The notes under the pieces are model-generated. The model was not told where the DNA came from, did not search any database, and was given only the letters and a program-made list of their open reading frames with translations. From positions 1 through 64,000 of the forward strand of contig CAZOVB010000009.1 of the NCBI GenBank assembly GCA_964583095.1: 64,000 nucleotides of DNA. Direction: 5' to 3'. Positions 1-9,400 of this stretch are shown here, in pieces. This stretch comes from CAZOVB01 sp964583095. Its GTDB lineage: Bacteria; Planctomycetota; Phycisphaerae; SM23-33. Numbering within the stretch: position 1 is the stretch's first letter; every line of letters begins with the position of its first letter. Made by a program: the position numbers and the translations under genes.

Positions 1-59
1 GTGAGACAGCATACAATCCCTCCCAGTGAACGTCAATTATTCAAGGTACCCTTAACTTT

Positions 60-2345
60 ATGAATAAAACAATGCCTGCTACACTTACAAAACACCCCTA
101 CCCGATGTTCGACCTCTCTTGGAAGGTTGGCCCTAGCGACGGACCGGGGATTTCACCGGAACAAATGGTTCCCGCGCAGGTGCCCGGCGCGGTGCAGCTT
201 GACTGGGCGCGTGAGCACGGCTGGCCGGAGCATTGGAAGGCGGATCACTTCAAAGATTACGATTGGATGGAGGATAAATTCTGGCTCTACCAGGCGGAAC
301 TGCCGCAGTTGAATTTGGCTGAAGGCGAGCGCGTGCGGTTCATTGCCGGGGGGATTGATTACCAATGGCAAATCCGTCTGGACGGCGAGGTAGTGCTGGA
401 GCACGAGGGCATGTTTACGCCGGTTAAGCTTGATTTAACCGACAATCTAAAGAATGGGGCGCGGAGGCTGGAGGTGCTCGTGTTCCCGGCACCAAAGGAA
501 CATCGCTCGACGCGGTCGTTCGTCTTGCGTTCGCGGGTGTGTCCTGAAGCGAAAGGTGACCAGTCCTTTAAGCCAAACATGTCCTACAAGACAGATTTTC
601 ATCCACCTTTGGTGCCGCTTGGTATCTGGAAGGATGCATATCTGGAGATTGTCCCCTCTGCCCACATCGAAGATTTGAGTTTTACGTATGAAATGATTGA
701 TGACCTGAAGGTCGCACGCTGTGATCTCGCCGTAGAAACAGTAGGGGGGTGCGGGTATGTCGAATGGGTTCTGCGGGATGCGGAGGGCAAAGACTTTCAA
801 AAGGGACGCCTTTCATTGGATCAAGCTAGGCAAGGAGTGCAGACGGAAATACGGGAACCTAAACTTTGGTGGCCCCATGACCTTGGGGAACCCTACCTCT
901 ACACCCTCCATGTGGAACTCCGCGACCCAAGTGACGCACTTCTGGACTCACGGTGCCAACGGATCGGGTTCCGCCGCATCCGCCTCGACTACGAAGGCGC
1001 CGATTTTGGCACCACCCGCGGGGGAAGAAACGTCCCATCAGGGGCAGTGGGGCCGCCCGTGCATTTTGAGATTAACGGACGTCTAACCTTTATCCGCGGA
1101 AGCAACTGGATATCGCCGAACGTGTTCCCCGGCGCAATTACAGAAGCGAACTATCGCTCCCTCTTGGAGATGGTAAGGGATTGCAACCTGCATATGTTGC
1201 GTTGCTGGGGAGGAGCCCCTGTAAACAAAGATGCTTTTTATGACCTATGTGACGAGATGGGCATCCTGATCTGGCAGGAGTTTCCGATGTCCATTCGTCC
1301 CTACTGGGGAACTCCCGAGTTCTTGACTGTGGTCAAAACCGAGGCACGTTCGATTATCTGCCAATTGCGCCATCATCCATGCATGGCATTGTGGTGCGGC
1401 GGCAATGAGCTGTTTTTGGCCATCAGCTGGTCTAACATGCAAAACCCTACTTTTAGGCTGCTCGATAGTCTGTGTTTCGAACTGGATCCCCACACCCCAT
1501 GGATTCCCACTTCTCCTTTGTGGAGTATGGGGCACGGATCCTATATTTTCCGTGTCCTTGATGGGAGGGACGTGCTCCAATATTTCATTGATGCGGAATG
1601 CACTGCCTACCCTGAATTCGGATCGGCAGGCGCCGCGACTGCGGAAACCATCAGGCAAATTATTCCAGAGGAAGAGCTATGGCCCCCGCGCAAAGGAACC
1701 AGTTGGGAAACCCACAAAGCAATTGACGCTTGGGGAAAAAAATACGGTGCGTGGCTCTGCATCCCCATAATCGAGCATTATTTTGGCAAGCAGGAGAATC
1801 TGGACGATTTGCTGGAAAAGAGTCACTGGCTGCAAAGTCTCGGTCTCCAAACCGCTTACGAGGAAGCGCGGCGCCAACACGAAAAGCCCCGCGGGGTTCC
1901 CAAATGCGCCATGGCTCTCTGCTGGTGCTTCAACGAGCCTTGGCCCACCGCCGCCAACAATTCCATTGTCAGTTGGCCGGATCGTCCCAAGCCCGCATAC
2001 GAAGCAGTGAAAGCTGCCAACCGTCCCGTAATGCTGAGTGCAAGGCTGCCGCGCTTCGACTGGAAGCCGGATCAAATACTGCCCATCGAGATCTGGTTCC
2101 TCAATGATTCCAACGATCCTATCGACCCCGGAGTCGCTCAACTCCGCATCACCAGCGGCGAGTCGACCCTTTTCGATCAACCCGTGCCGTTACTGCCTGT
2201 CGCAGCCAATAAACACCTGCAAGGCCCGACCATGCGTGTTTCCCTCGATAACGCCCAACCGGGACCGCTGCTCATCCACCTTTGTTCTCCCGCAAACCCG
2301 GCGTGGGATAGTGAATATCGGTTACTCTGCAAATTGGTTGACTGA
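60..2345 (+). CDS. GH2 glycosidase, beta-mannosidase-like
   Basis: Glycoside hydrolase family 2 protein of 761 residues, most like beta-mannosidases or exo-glucosaminidases, which remove beta-linked sugars from oligosaccharide ends. Seen: an N-terminal jelly-roll sugar-binding region (about 15-200), an immunoglobulin-like middle, and a TIM-barrel region from about 335 starting with the typical F-I-R-G-x-N-W segment. The retaining acid/base Glu lies in W-C-G-G-N-E (Glu450). The nucleophile is probably Glu519 in Y-P-E-F-G. No signal peptide is visible, so the enzyme should be cytoplasmic or periplasmic by another route. The ATG at 60 has only a distant AAGG upstream. Base composition (near 52 % GC in the stretch I counted) is clearly lower than in the genes to the right, which suggests a separate origin. 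Exact substrate cannot be told from sequence; beta-galactosidase or glucuronidase activity is possible. Confidence 0.85.
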   Translation: MNKTMPATLTKHPYPMFDLSWKVGPSDGPGISPEQMVPAQVPGAVQLDWAREHGWPEHWKADHFKDYDWMEDKFWLYQAELPQLNLAEGERVRFIAGGIDYQWQIRLDGEVVLEHEGMFTPVKLDLTDNLKNGARRLEVLVFPAPKEHRSTRSFVLRSRVCPEAKGDQSFKPNMSYKTDFHPPLVPLGIWKDAYLEIVPSAHIEDLSFTYEMIDDLKVARCDLAVETVGGCGYVEWVLRDAEGKDFQKGRLSLDQARQGVQTEIREPKLWWPHDLGEPYLYTLHVELRDPSDALLDSRCQRIGFRRIRLDYEGADFGTTRGGRNVPSGAVGPPVHFEINGRLTFIRGSNWISPNVFPGAITEANYRSLLEMVRDCNLHMLRCWGGAPVNKDAFYDLCDEMGILIWQEFPMSIRPYWGTPEFLTVVKTEARSIICQLRHHPCMALWCGGNELFLAISWSNMQNPTFRLLDSLCFELDPHTPWIPTSPLWSMGHGSYIFRVLDGRDVLQYFIDAECTAYPEFGSAGAATAETIRQIIPEEELWPPRKGTSWETHKAIDAWGKKYGAWLCIPIIEHYFGKQENLDDLLEKSHWLQSLGLQTAYEEARRQHEKPRGVPKCAMALCWCFNEPWPTAANNSIVSWPDRPKPAYEAVKAANRPVMLSARLPRFDWKPDQILPIEIWFLNDSNDPIDPGVAQLRITSGESTLFDQPVPLLPVAANKHLQGPTMRVSLDNAQPGPLLIHLCSPANPAWDSEYRLLCKLVD

Positions 2346-2706
2346 CACGAATCACGAACCGGCATATTTTTCTAATTCGGGAACCCCTAATCAGACCCGC
2401 CGGTTTTTCCGCGTGGCGGTGGTCGCAGGACGCTCTTTCCCTCCCGCCATTGAGGCTCGATGTAGAGCACGGTCGGTTCGGCTGGCAGCCCGTATTCGTT
2501 GGACAGGCTGCGGGCGTTAACAGCCAAAGACCTGTTCAGGAGAAAACAGAACAAGGCAGGTGTGGAAAGAGGAGTTTGCCATAGCAGGTCCTAGTTTCCA
2601 ATGAGAATGTGACGCGTCAAGCTAACTTCTGCTCGTAAAGAATCATCCTTGAGGGCAGCACCGACAAGTAACCTTCACGCCGCGCAGCCCGACCCTCACC
2701 GAGACT
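2346..2706. other. Intergenic stretch with minus-strand open tail
   Basis: No intact gene is seen. On the minus strand an open frame without an obvious start runs from about 2590 to a stop at 2387-2389. Its translation reads like the tail of a protein (it contains N-E-Y-G-L-P-A-E-P-T-V-L-Y and ends in R-P-P-P-R-G-K-T-G-G-S-D). I cannot assign it to a family. It may be a gene remnant or an interspersed repeat. Confidence 0.3.
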
Positions 2707-2973
2707 TTGGTGAGCAATGGGTTGAATTTTCAGGAGCACTACATTCCCATCGAATCGCACACGAACACGCCACGCATACTGCCATCGCTGGGTCTCAGTG
2801 AACAGGCACGACAAGCCATCGAAGATCGGCTCTCGAGCATGACACTGCGCCAGAAAGTCGGGCAATTGGTGCAACTCTGGATCCGCACGGGCGAACACGC
2901 CGCGCAAGTCGAGCCGCTGGTGCGGCCGGAGCGGCGGTATCGGCACAAGCCCCTGGAAGGAGTCTGCCCGTGA
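2707..2973 (+). pseudogene. GH3 N-terminal fragment, truncated
   Basis: This 88-codon frame begins like a family 3 glycoside hydrolase: a short helix (A-R-Q-A-I-E-D-R-L) is followed by S-S-M-T-L-R-Q-K-V-G-Q-L-V, the conserved opening of GH3 beta-glucosidases and N-acetylglucosaminidases. Homology stops after about residue 65, where a full enzyme would continue for 500 or more residues. The last ~25 codons are Arg/Pro-rich and much higher in GC. The stop (TGA, 2971-2973) overlaps the GTG start of the next gene by four bases in the style of an operon. The tail may therefore be the true end of a different upstream gene fused in frame to a GH3 head. Non-functional as a glycosidase. Confidence 0.55.
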
Positions 2974-4244
2974 GTCGCCCAGTGGCCGACCGACAGGAAC
3001 TCTTCCGCGACGTGGACGTTTTGGTCGCCGGCGGCGGACCGGCCGGCGTGGCGGCGGCCGTCAACGCGGCCCGGGCCGGGGCGCGGACGCTGATCCTCGA
3101 ACGCTACGGCCGACTCGGCGGGGCGGCCACCACCGGCCTGGTCGGCCCACTGATGGGCGGCGCGAAGTCGGACTTCGTCGACGAGATCCAGCGGCGGTTC
3201 GACGCGACGGGGCAGGACTGGGAAGGCCTGGACCTGCTCTACGCCGACCTGCTGACCGAGGCCGGCGCCGAGATCCTGCTGCACGCCTGGGCGTTCGAGG
3301 CTCTCGTCGACAGCGGGCGGGTATGTGGCGTCCAGGCTGTGACCAAGCAGGGGCTGCTGTCCTTGGGGGCGAAGATCGTGGTCGATGCCACCGCCGACGC
3401 CGACATCGCCCACTCGGCCGGGGCCGCCTGCGAGATGGGTCGTGACGGCGACGGGCTGCTCCAGCCGATGAGCATCCAGTACCGCATCGGCGGGGTGGAC
3501 AAGAGCCGCGGCCTGCTGTGCGGCGGCGAGCACCAGGCCCTGATGGTCACGGTGCCCGAGGGCGTCTGGCGCGACGTGGTCCTACGAGCCCGGGATGCCG
3601 GCGAGTTGCCCGAGACGGTCGGCGTGGTCCGCCTGTACGAGGCCCCCAACCCCGGCGAGCGAATCGTCAACGCCACGCAGGTCAACCATGTGGACGGCAC
3701 GCGTGTGGAGGACCTCACGCGGGCGGAGCTGGAGGGGCGGCGCCAGGCTTTCCGGGTCACCAAGTTCCTCCGCCGTCACGCCCCCGGCTACGAGAGTTGC
3801 CACATCGTGCAGATGCCGGCCACCATCGGCGTTCGTGAGACGCGGCGGCTGGTGGGCGTGGCGCGGCTGGGCCGCGAGGACCTCGTCGGCGGCCGCAAGC
3901 GGCGATCGGCCGTGGTGCGGGATGCGTCCTTCGTCATCGATATCCACAACCCCAACGGCGTCGGGCAGGCCCACGGCTTCGCTGAGACGGTCAAGCCCTA
4001 CGACATTCCGTACGGCTGTCTCGTGCCGCGAGAGGTCGACGGCCTGCTGGTGGCCGGGCGGTGCATCAGCGGCAGCCACGAGGCCCACGCCTCCTACCGT
4101 GTGCAGCGGATCGTCTTGGCCATCGGGGCCGCCGCCGGCGCCGCAGCCGCCCTGGCCGCATTGGAGGGCGTGCAGCCCCGCGGCGTGGCCGTGGAGGCGA
4201 TTCAGCAGCGGCTGAACATCGAAGTGGACCCGGCGGCTGACTGA
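2970..4244 (+). CDS. FAD-dependent oxidoreductase
   Basis: A 424-residue flavoprotein of the FAD_oxidored type. Seen: a Rossmann dinucleotide fold at about residues 15-50 with V-A-G-G-G-P-A-G-V-A-A-A, then the second FAD motif E-R-Y-G-R-L-G-G, and a C-terminal FAD-contact segment around G-L-L-V-A-G-R-C-I-S-G-S-H-E-A-H. It should oxidise or reduce a small organic substrate with bound FAD; the substrate is unknown. The GTG start at 2970 is chosen because AAGGAG lies about 8 bases upstream. The gene is followed after 27 bases by a sulfatase on the same strand, so the two are probably co-transcribed. GC content and the strong bias to GCC/CTG/GGC codons are higher than in the genes from 6.4 kb onward. 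Confidence 0.85.
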   Translation: MSRPVADRQELFRDVDVLVAGGGPAGVAAAVNAARAGARTLILERYGRLGGAATTGLVGPLMGGAKSDFVDEIQRRFDATGQDWEGLDLLYADLLTEAGAEILLHAWAFEALVDSGRVCGVQAVTKQGLLSLGAKIVVDATADADIAHSAGAACEMGRDGDGLLQPMSIQYRIGGVDKSRGLLCGGEHQALMVTVPEGVWRDVVLRARDAGELPETVGVVRLYEAPNPGERIVNATQVNHVDGTRVEDLTRAELEGRRQAFRVTKFLRRHAPGYESCHIVQMPATIGVRETRRLVGVARLGREDLVGGRKRRSAVVRDASFVIDIHNPNGVGQAHGFAETVKPYDIPYGCLVPREVDGLLVAGRCISGSHEAHASYRVQRIVLAIGAAAGAAAALAALEGVQPRGVAVEAIQQRLNIEVDPAAD

Positions 4245-4271
4245 GTCCCGGCAACCCGAAGCGAGACGCCA

Positions 4272-5696
4272 ATGAACGCTCCCCCCATCCTGCTGATCAC
4301 CTGCGACGAACTGCGGTTCGACCTGCTGGGCTGCTACGGCGGCGGCCTAGTGCCCACGCCGCACATTGACGCCCTGGCGGCCGCGGGCTTGGCCTTCGAC
4401 GCCGCCTACGCCCCCTTGCCGCTGTGCCTGCCCAGCCGCTGCAGTCTGGTGACCGGCCAGTACCCGCACCGCCACGGGGCGTACTCAAACTTCCGCGATC
4501 GCCGGCTCGACCCGGCCCAGCCGAACCTCTACAACCTGCTTCACGGGGCGGGCTACCACACGGCCCACATCGGCAAGTGCCACTACACGGCCGCCCCGTA
4601 CTCGGCTGCCCGGCCCGACGCGACCATCGACCGCGAGCCGGTCCGCGAGTACACCCTCTCGCTGGGCCTGGACCACCTGGACCTGTGCAACGGCAAGAAC
4701 AACTCGATCTGGTTCTGGAACGACTACAGCCGCGAACTGGAGGGCGCGGGCCTGCTGAAGGCCTACCGCGATACCGTCTGGGCGAACCAGCAGACCGGTA
4801 AGAGCTTCGCGTTCCCCGGCCCGCTGGAGTGGCACCCCGATAGGTGGACCGCCCGAAAAACGGTCGACCACATCGAACGGCTCGACCCGGCGCAACCCGC
4901 CTTCGTATGGTGCAGCTTCCCCGGGCCGCACTACCCCCACGACCCGACGCCCGAGTACCTCGACCGCGTCGACGCCAGCCGCCTGCCCGTGCTGCGGTGC
5001 GAGAAGGGCGAGTTCGCCCAGCGCGACCGTGTGCAGTACGACGTCTACCACGGCATCCGGTACGGCCGGGGCTGCGAGGGGATGGGCGGCACGCCGGGCG
5101 GCTACGCCGCGCTGAGCGAGGCCGACTGGCGACGCATCCAGCACCACTACCTGGCCAACATCGTCCTGCTGGACGACGCGGTGGGTCGGGTGGTCGCGGT
5201 CGCCCGGCAGCAGTTCGGTGAGAACCTGGTGGTCATCTTCACGGCTGACCACGGCGACTGCATGGGCGCCCACGGCCTGTGGGCCAAGAACTCCTGCGGC
5301 TACGAGGAAGTCCTGCGCGTGCCGCTGATCCTCCAGGGCCCCGGCTGGTCCACCGGCCGCAGCGACACCCGCGCGTGCCTCACTGACATCCTGCCGACCT
5401 GCTGCGAGCTGGCAGGCATCGAGATCCCGCCCGAACGCGACGGCCGACCCGTCCAGCAGAGCCTCACCGACGGCGGCCACGGCATCCTGTCGGCCACGAT
5501 GGACAACCAGATGATCGTCCACGACGGCCGATGGAAGCTCCTGATCGACCAGCAACTGGGCCTGGTCGAGCTGTACGACCGTCAGGCCGACCCTGGCGAA
5601 CACCGCAATCTGGCTGATGACCCGGCCGCCCAGGCCGAGCGCCATCGCCTGGAGCAGGCGGCCCTGCGTATCGTCATGGCCGGCTGTCTCGGGTGA
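4272..5696 (+). CDS. Type I sulfatase (formylglycine-dependent)
   Basis: A 474-residue arylsulfatase-family hydrolase that removes sulfate esters, probably from a sulfated sugar. Seen: the N-terminal metal-binding segment L-L-I-T-C-D-E-L-R-F-D, the maturation motif C-L-P-S-R with Cys52 as the residue converted to formylglycine, followed by C-S-L-V-T-G-Q-Y-P-H-R-H-G, and a second metal site F-T-A-D-H-G-D near residue 320. Length is normal for the family. There is no signal peptide, so it should act inside the cell. It lies 27 bases after the FAD oxidoreductase, with only a weak GCGAGA before the ATG. The enzyme would need a maturase (FGE or anSME), and neither is present in the window. Confidence 0.93.
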   Translation: MNAPPILLITCDELRFDLLGCYGGGLVPTPHIDALAAAGLAFDAAYAPLPLCLPSRCSLVTGQYPHRHGAYSNFRDRRLDPAQPNLYNLLHGAGYHTAHIGKCHYTAAPYSAARPDATIDREPVREYTLSLGLDHLDLCNGKNNSIWFWNDYSRELEGAGLLKAYRDTVWANQQTGKSFAFPGPLEWHPDRWTARKTVDHIERLDPAQPAFVWCSFPGPHYPHDPTPEYLDRVDASRLPVLRCEKGEFAQRDRVQYDVYHGIRYGRGCEGMGGTPGGYAALSEADWRRIQHHYLANIVLLDDAVGRVVAVARQQFGENLVVIFTADHGDCMGAHGLWAKNSCGYEEVLRVPLILQGPGWSTGRSDTRACLTDILPTCCELAGIEIPPERDGRPVQQSLTDGGHGILSATMDNQMIVHDGRWKLLIDQQLGLVELYDRQADPGEHRNLADDPAAQAERHRLEQAALRIVMAGCLG

Positions 5697-5739
5697 GAGC
5701 GGTCCGGCCGTAAGATGAACCTCCATGGAGTTCCGCGAT

Positions 5740-5917
5740 ATGAGCGAGTCCCTCCCTCTGACCACGGTCTTGCGTCCGCCGGCCACGCCGCTGGTGGCCG
5801 TTGATCCGTACTTCAGCGTCTGGTCCATGCACGACCATCTCTACGGCGGTGACACGTGCCACTGGACGGGCGCGCCTCAGCCGCTGGGCGGCCTGGTGCG
5901 GATCGACGGCGTGGCCT
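5740..5917 (+). pseudogene. Glutaminase-like protein, N-terminal fragment
   Basis: Starts with GGAG about 8 bases before ATG 5740 and reads like the start of glutaminase A-type proteins (DUF4964/DUF5127): P-L-V-A-V-D-P-Y-F-S-V-W, then H-W-T-G and G-L-V-R-I-D-G. After about 59 residues the homology ends abruptly at the G-V-A codons near 5916. The following sequence belongs to an unrelated response-regulator tail in another frame. Full-length relatives are 650 residues or more. The fragment keeps the high GC of the neighbouring sulfatase. Confidence 0.6.
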
Positions 5918-6070
5918 CACGTGCAGGTCATCGGCCTGAGCGTGCAGGACGACGATTCGACCCGCCAGGCCATGCTCGATGCCGGGGTGGCCACCTTCGT
6001 CTCCAAGAGCGATGATGCCGGGATGATGATCCAGGCCGTCTTGGACGTCTGGGCCTCCCGGCAGGAGTGA
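5918..6070 (+). pseudogene. Response-regulator receiver domain, C-terminal fragment
   Basis: A roughly 50-codon tail ending at TGA 6068-6070. It matches the end of a CheY-like receiver domain: V-I-G-L-S-V-Q-D-D-D (beta-4 with the conserved Ser), then A-M-L-D-A-G-V-A-T-F-V-S-K-S (beta-5 with the conserved Lys), and a final amphipathic helix. The phospho-acceptor Asp and the first two thirds of the domain are absent. It abuts the truncated glutaminase directly, so the break lies within a few bases of 5917. Confidence 0.6.
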
Positions 6071-6470
6071 TGTCAGAAAACCAACGCTGCTTCCGGAGCC
6101 AATCGCCCGGCCTTTTCAAATCCCCGTCAAATCGGTTCGAAACTGCGGGCGTCGATCCGCTCAAGCTGCTCCGAATCCAGTCGACTGAAGAGATCCATCC
6201 ACTTGAGTCGCCATTCTCCATATTTCCATCGGGCATGGTCTTGCCCAAGCGAGTCGGCTGCAACATACTGTAGGCGACCACACCTGCAATGAGACCGACC
6301 AGAGGGCTTCCAACCAAAACCCGGCTCCAAGCGGGCTCCGCACGAAAACACTTTGCTTTGAGGGAAACATCCAATCGCGTTGCGTGTTCCATTCAAAACC
6401 GTTGGCGCCGTAGCTGCAGATGACAGGTTGTCGGCGCGACGCTTTCTCAAGAGAATTAAGGATAACTTCC
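6071..6470. other. Gene-free breakpoint region
   Basis: No recognisable gene in 400 bases, at lower GC than on either side. It contains one copy of a 33-base sequence that also occurs in a sulfatase gene 4.5 kb to the right (6130-6162). Read on the minus strand, that copy encodes E-R-I-D-A-R-S-F-E-P-I followed by a stop. The final ~20 bases carry the ribosome binding site (AAGGA) of the beta-helix gene. Confidence 0.5.
6130..6162. repeat. 33-base direct repeat, copy 1
   Basis: By eye identical over 33 bases to 10601-10633, in the same orientation. Matching resumes for three bases after one mismatch at the right edge. The two copies enclose the first beta-helix gene and its terminator. Copy 2 is inside an intact sulfatase gene; copy 1 is in a broken region. 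Confidence 0.8.
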
Positions 6471-9400
6471 ATGCGATTCCATCTGACAGTTTTGCTTTCC
6501 CTGCTGTTCCTGACGGTAGTCTCCGGCCTCTGCCCGGCCGAAGAGTTCAGTTGGCAGAAGCCGCACGCCAAAGTCCTGCCCAACGGCGACCTCGAATACA
6601 CGCCCAAGCCCTTCGAATTCGTCGCTGGCGACTCGGTCCGCTATGTGGACTTCGAGAGCGGCGCGGACAGCAACCCCGGCACCAAGGCCGAGCCCTGGAA
6701 ACACCACCCCTGGGATGCCGGTGCCACCGGGAATGCCAAAGCGGCTGCCGACGGCCCCCATACGTACGTCTTTAAGGCCGGCGTCACCTACCGGGGGACC
6801 TTGACCGTGCCGGCCAGTGCCGTCGGCACCGCCGCCGAACCCATCCGTCTGACCCGCGATCCCTCCTGGGGCGACGGACCGGCCACGATCAACGGCGCGG
6901 AAGTCGTCACCGGCTGGCAGCAGGACGCCCACGCCGACATGCCCGAGGCCAACAAGGTCTGGAGTGCCGAGGTCGATTTCCTCCCCCGCAACGTCTGGAT
7001 CACCAACGATCAGGGTGGTGTCACCCGCCTCAAGCTTGCCCGCTGGCCCAACTGGGAGATCACCGATCCTCTCGACCACATGGCCGAATGGCCCACCTGG
7101 GACAACCCACAGTGGTGGACGGGTGCCAACAAAGTGGCCATTGATGGAAAAACTCGCCACATCGGCATCGACAACGACCTGCCGAAGCCGCTTGCCGACC
7201 TGAAAGACGCCACCGTCTGGACCGAGTGGGGCATCGTCATGGGCAGCCCCTATCCGACCTATGTTGAGGCTGTCGTCGAGAACAAAAAAGGCCTCGCCTT
7301 CACCGACACCTGGGCTCCCGGCGCCGGCAGTCAGATCATCACGGGCAACCGCTACTACCTGGAAAACCTGCCCAAATTCCTCGACGAACCCGGCGAATTC
7401 TGGGTGGAGAAAACCGGCGGCAATTCCGCCAAGCTCTACATCCGCCTTCCCGGCGACGCCAATCCCGACCAAGTCACCATCGAAGCCGCCCGCCACTACA
7501 ATCTGATTTCAGGCGCGAAGGCGGAGCACCTCCACATCACCGGCCTCACCTTCCGCTTCGGCAACATCGGCTGGGACTACAACAACTTCGTCTGGGCGGC
7601 CGAGAACCTCGAACCGGCCGCAATCAAAATTGAAGGCGAAGGCGACGGGATCGTCATCGCCAACAATACCTTCGAACACATTCACATGCCTGTGAACATC
7701 CAGGTCGGCGGTGTTCAACAGTCGATCGGAAGTGTCTCGATCACCGACAACCGCATTGTCGACACCGATCTGGGTGCCATCTGGGTGCAAAATGCCTCTC
7801 CCCGAGGAACCTCCGACATCGGCTACCTAGGCGACGTCGAAGTCCTCCGCAACCATATCGAAAACGCCGGTTTCCGGATCTCGCGCGGTGCCCACGGCCA
7901 TGCCGTGGACCTGCGCTGGCCGGCGACCTCGGAAATGGCCGGCAACTTTCTCAACCACATCGCCGGCTGGGGGCTCTCCGTCTTTGGCGGTAAAGGCAGT
8001 GGACGCCAGGAACTGACCGTTCCTCTCAGCCGCCAGCTCATCCACCACAACCGCGTCGAGGACGTCCTCCTGGCCAGCAACGACTGGGGCGGCATCGAAA
8101 CCTGGCAGGGCGGCAGCCACTACATATTCAACAACGTGGTCATCAATGCCCGTGGTTTCAAGAACTGGATTTTCAAGCCCGGCGACCCCACCAACATCGG
8201 CGGATTCGGCCATGCCTACTACATGGATGGCAGCTTCAAAAACTACCTCTTTAACAACATCGGCTTAGGCAAAAACAACGAACTTGGCACCAAAGGCGTC
8301 AACGCCACAGCCATCCAGAACATCATCAGCTTCGAAAACTGGTATTTCAACAACAGCTTCCACAAGTTTGCCGAGACCACCCGGCAGCAGGGACCCAACG
8401 CGGGCCGACGTTACTACCTCGGGAATGTCTTTTCCGACACCAGCAAAATACTCTTCCGCCACGCCAACCCGAAGGACGTCGCACCGGATCCCAACGCCGA
8501 TCACTACTCCCAGGCGGGCGCGTTCTTCTACGACACCATCGCCTATGACGCCAATGTCATCTACGGACTGAAAGGACGCCTGGGCACCTTCGAAGAAACC
8601 GGCGTCGTTTACGATAGCATCGAAGACTTCAGCGAAGCTCTCGGCAAGGTCAAAGCGATGGTTCCCGACGTGGGTGTGATCACCAATCAGCCCCCGCTTG
8701 TCGATCCCGAAGCCATGAACTGGCAACCCGCTCCCGGTAGCATCGCAAGAGACATCGACACGCTCGTCTTCGTCCCCTGGGCGCTCGCCCGCCCCGTCGG
8801 CGAATGGCAGTTTACCCTCAACCGGGCCAAGCCCTCCGAAATCGTCGACGAGGCATGGTTCATGACCGACGCCTACGACCAGCGCCCGAACTATTACAAG
8901 GAAACCCCGCGCTACCCACTGGTCGGCCAGGGCATCGACGCCTCCAACTTCGTCGAAGGCCCCCTGGCCAACTGGACCAAGACCGCCCTGCAACTTAACG
9001 GTGACGACGAATACCTCACAATCGCTGCAGGCGCCCTGCCCACACGCGACGAAACCGCCGTGGTCGCCGGCGACGACAAAACCTCCGAGGACGACATTGT
9101 GGAAGCCAAACTCCCCTTCGGCACCCTGCGCCACCCCGCCAAGGTCACTCCCGGCGACAGCTACAAAATCTACGTCGATCTCGACAAGCCCTACCCCGGC
9201 CAGAAACTCGGCATGCACATCCATTGGCTGAAAAGCGGCGGCTGGGGTGGCTTCAGCGGTGTCACCTTCCCCCACCGTCTCAGTTCCACCCGCTACGTGA
9301 TCGACATCAAAGTCAAGGAACACGCCGGAGCCGTCAGTTACAACTGGCTGCCCTACCTCAGCCCCAACGGTGACTGGAAGGACAAAACCCAGAACGACAC

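Noticed and set aside
5740..6070. Simple sequencing frameshift in one gene
   Set aside because: The two halves belong to different families (glutaminase-like and receiver domain), so a single-base error cannot join them into one protein.
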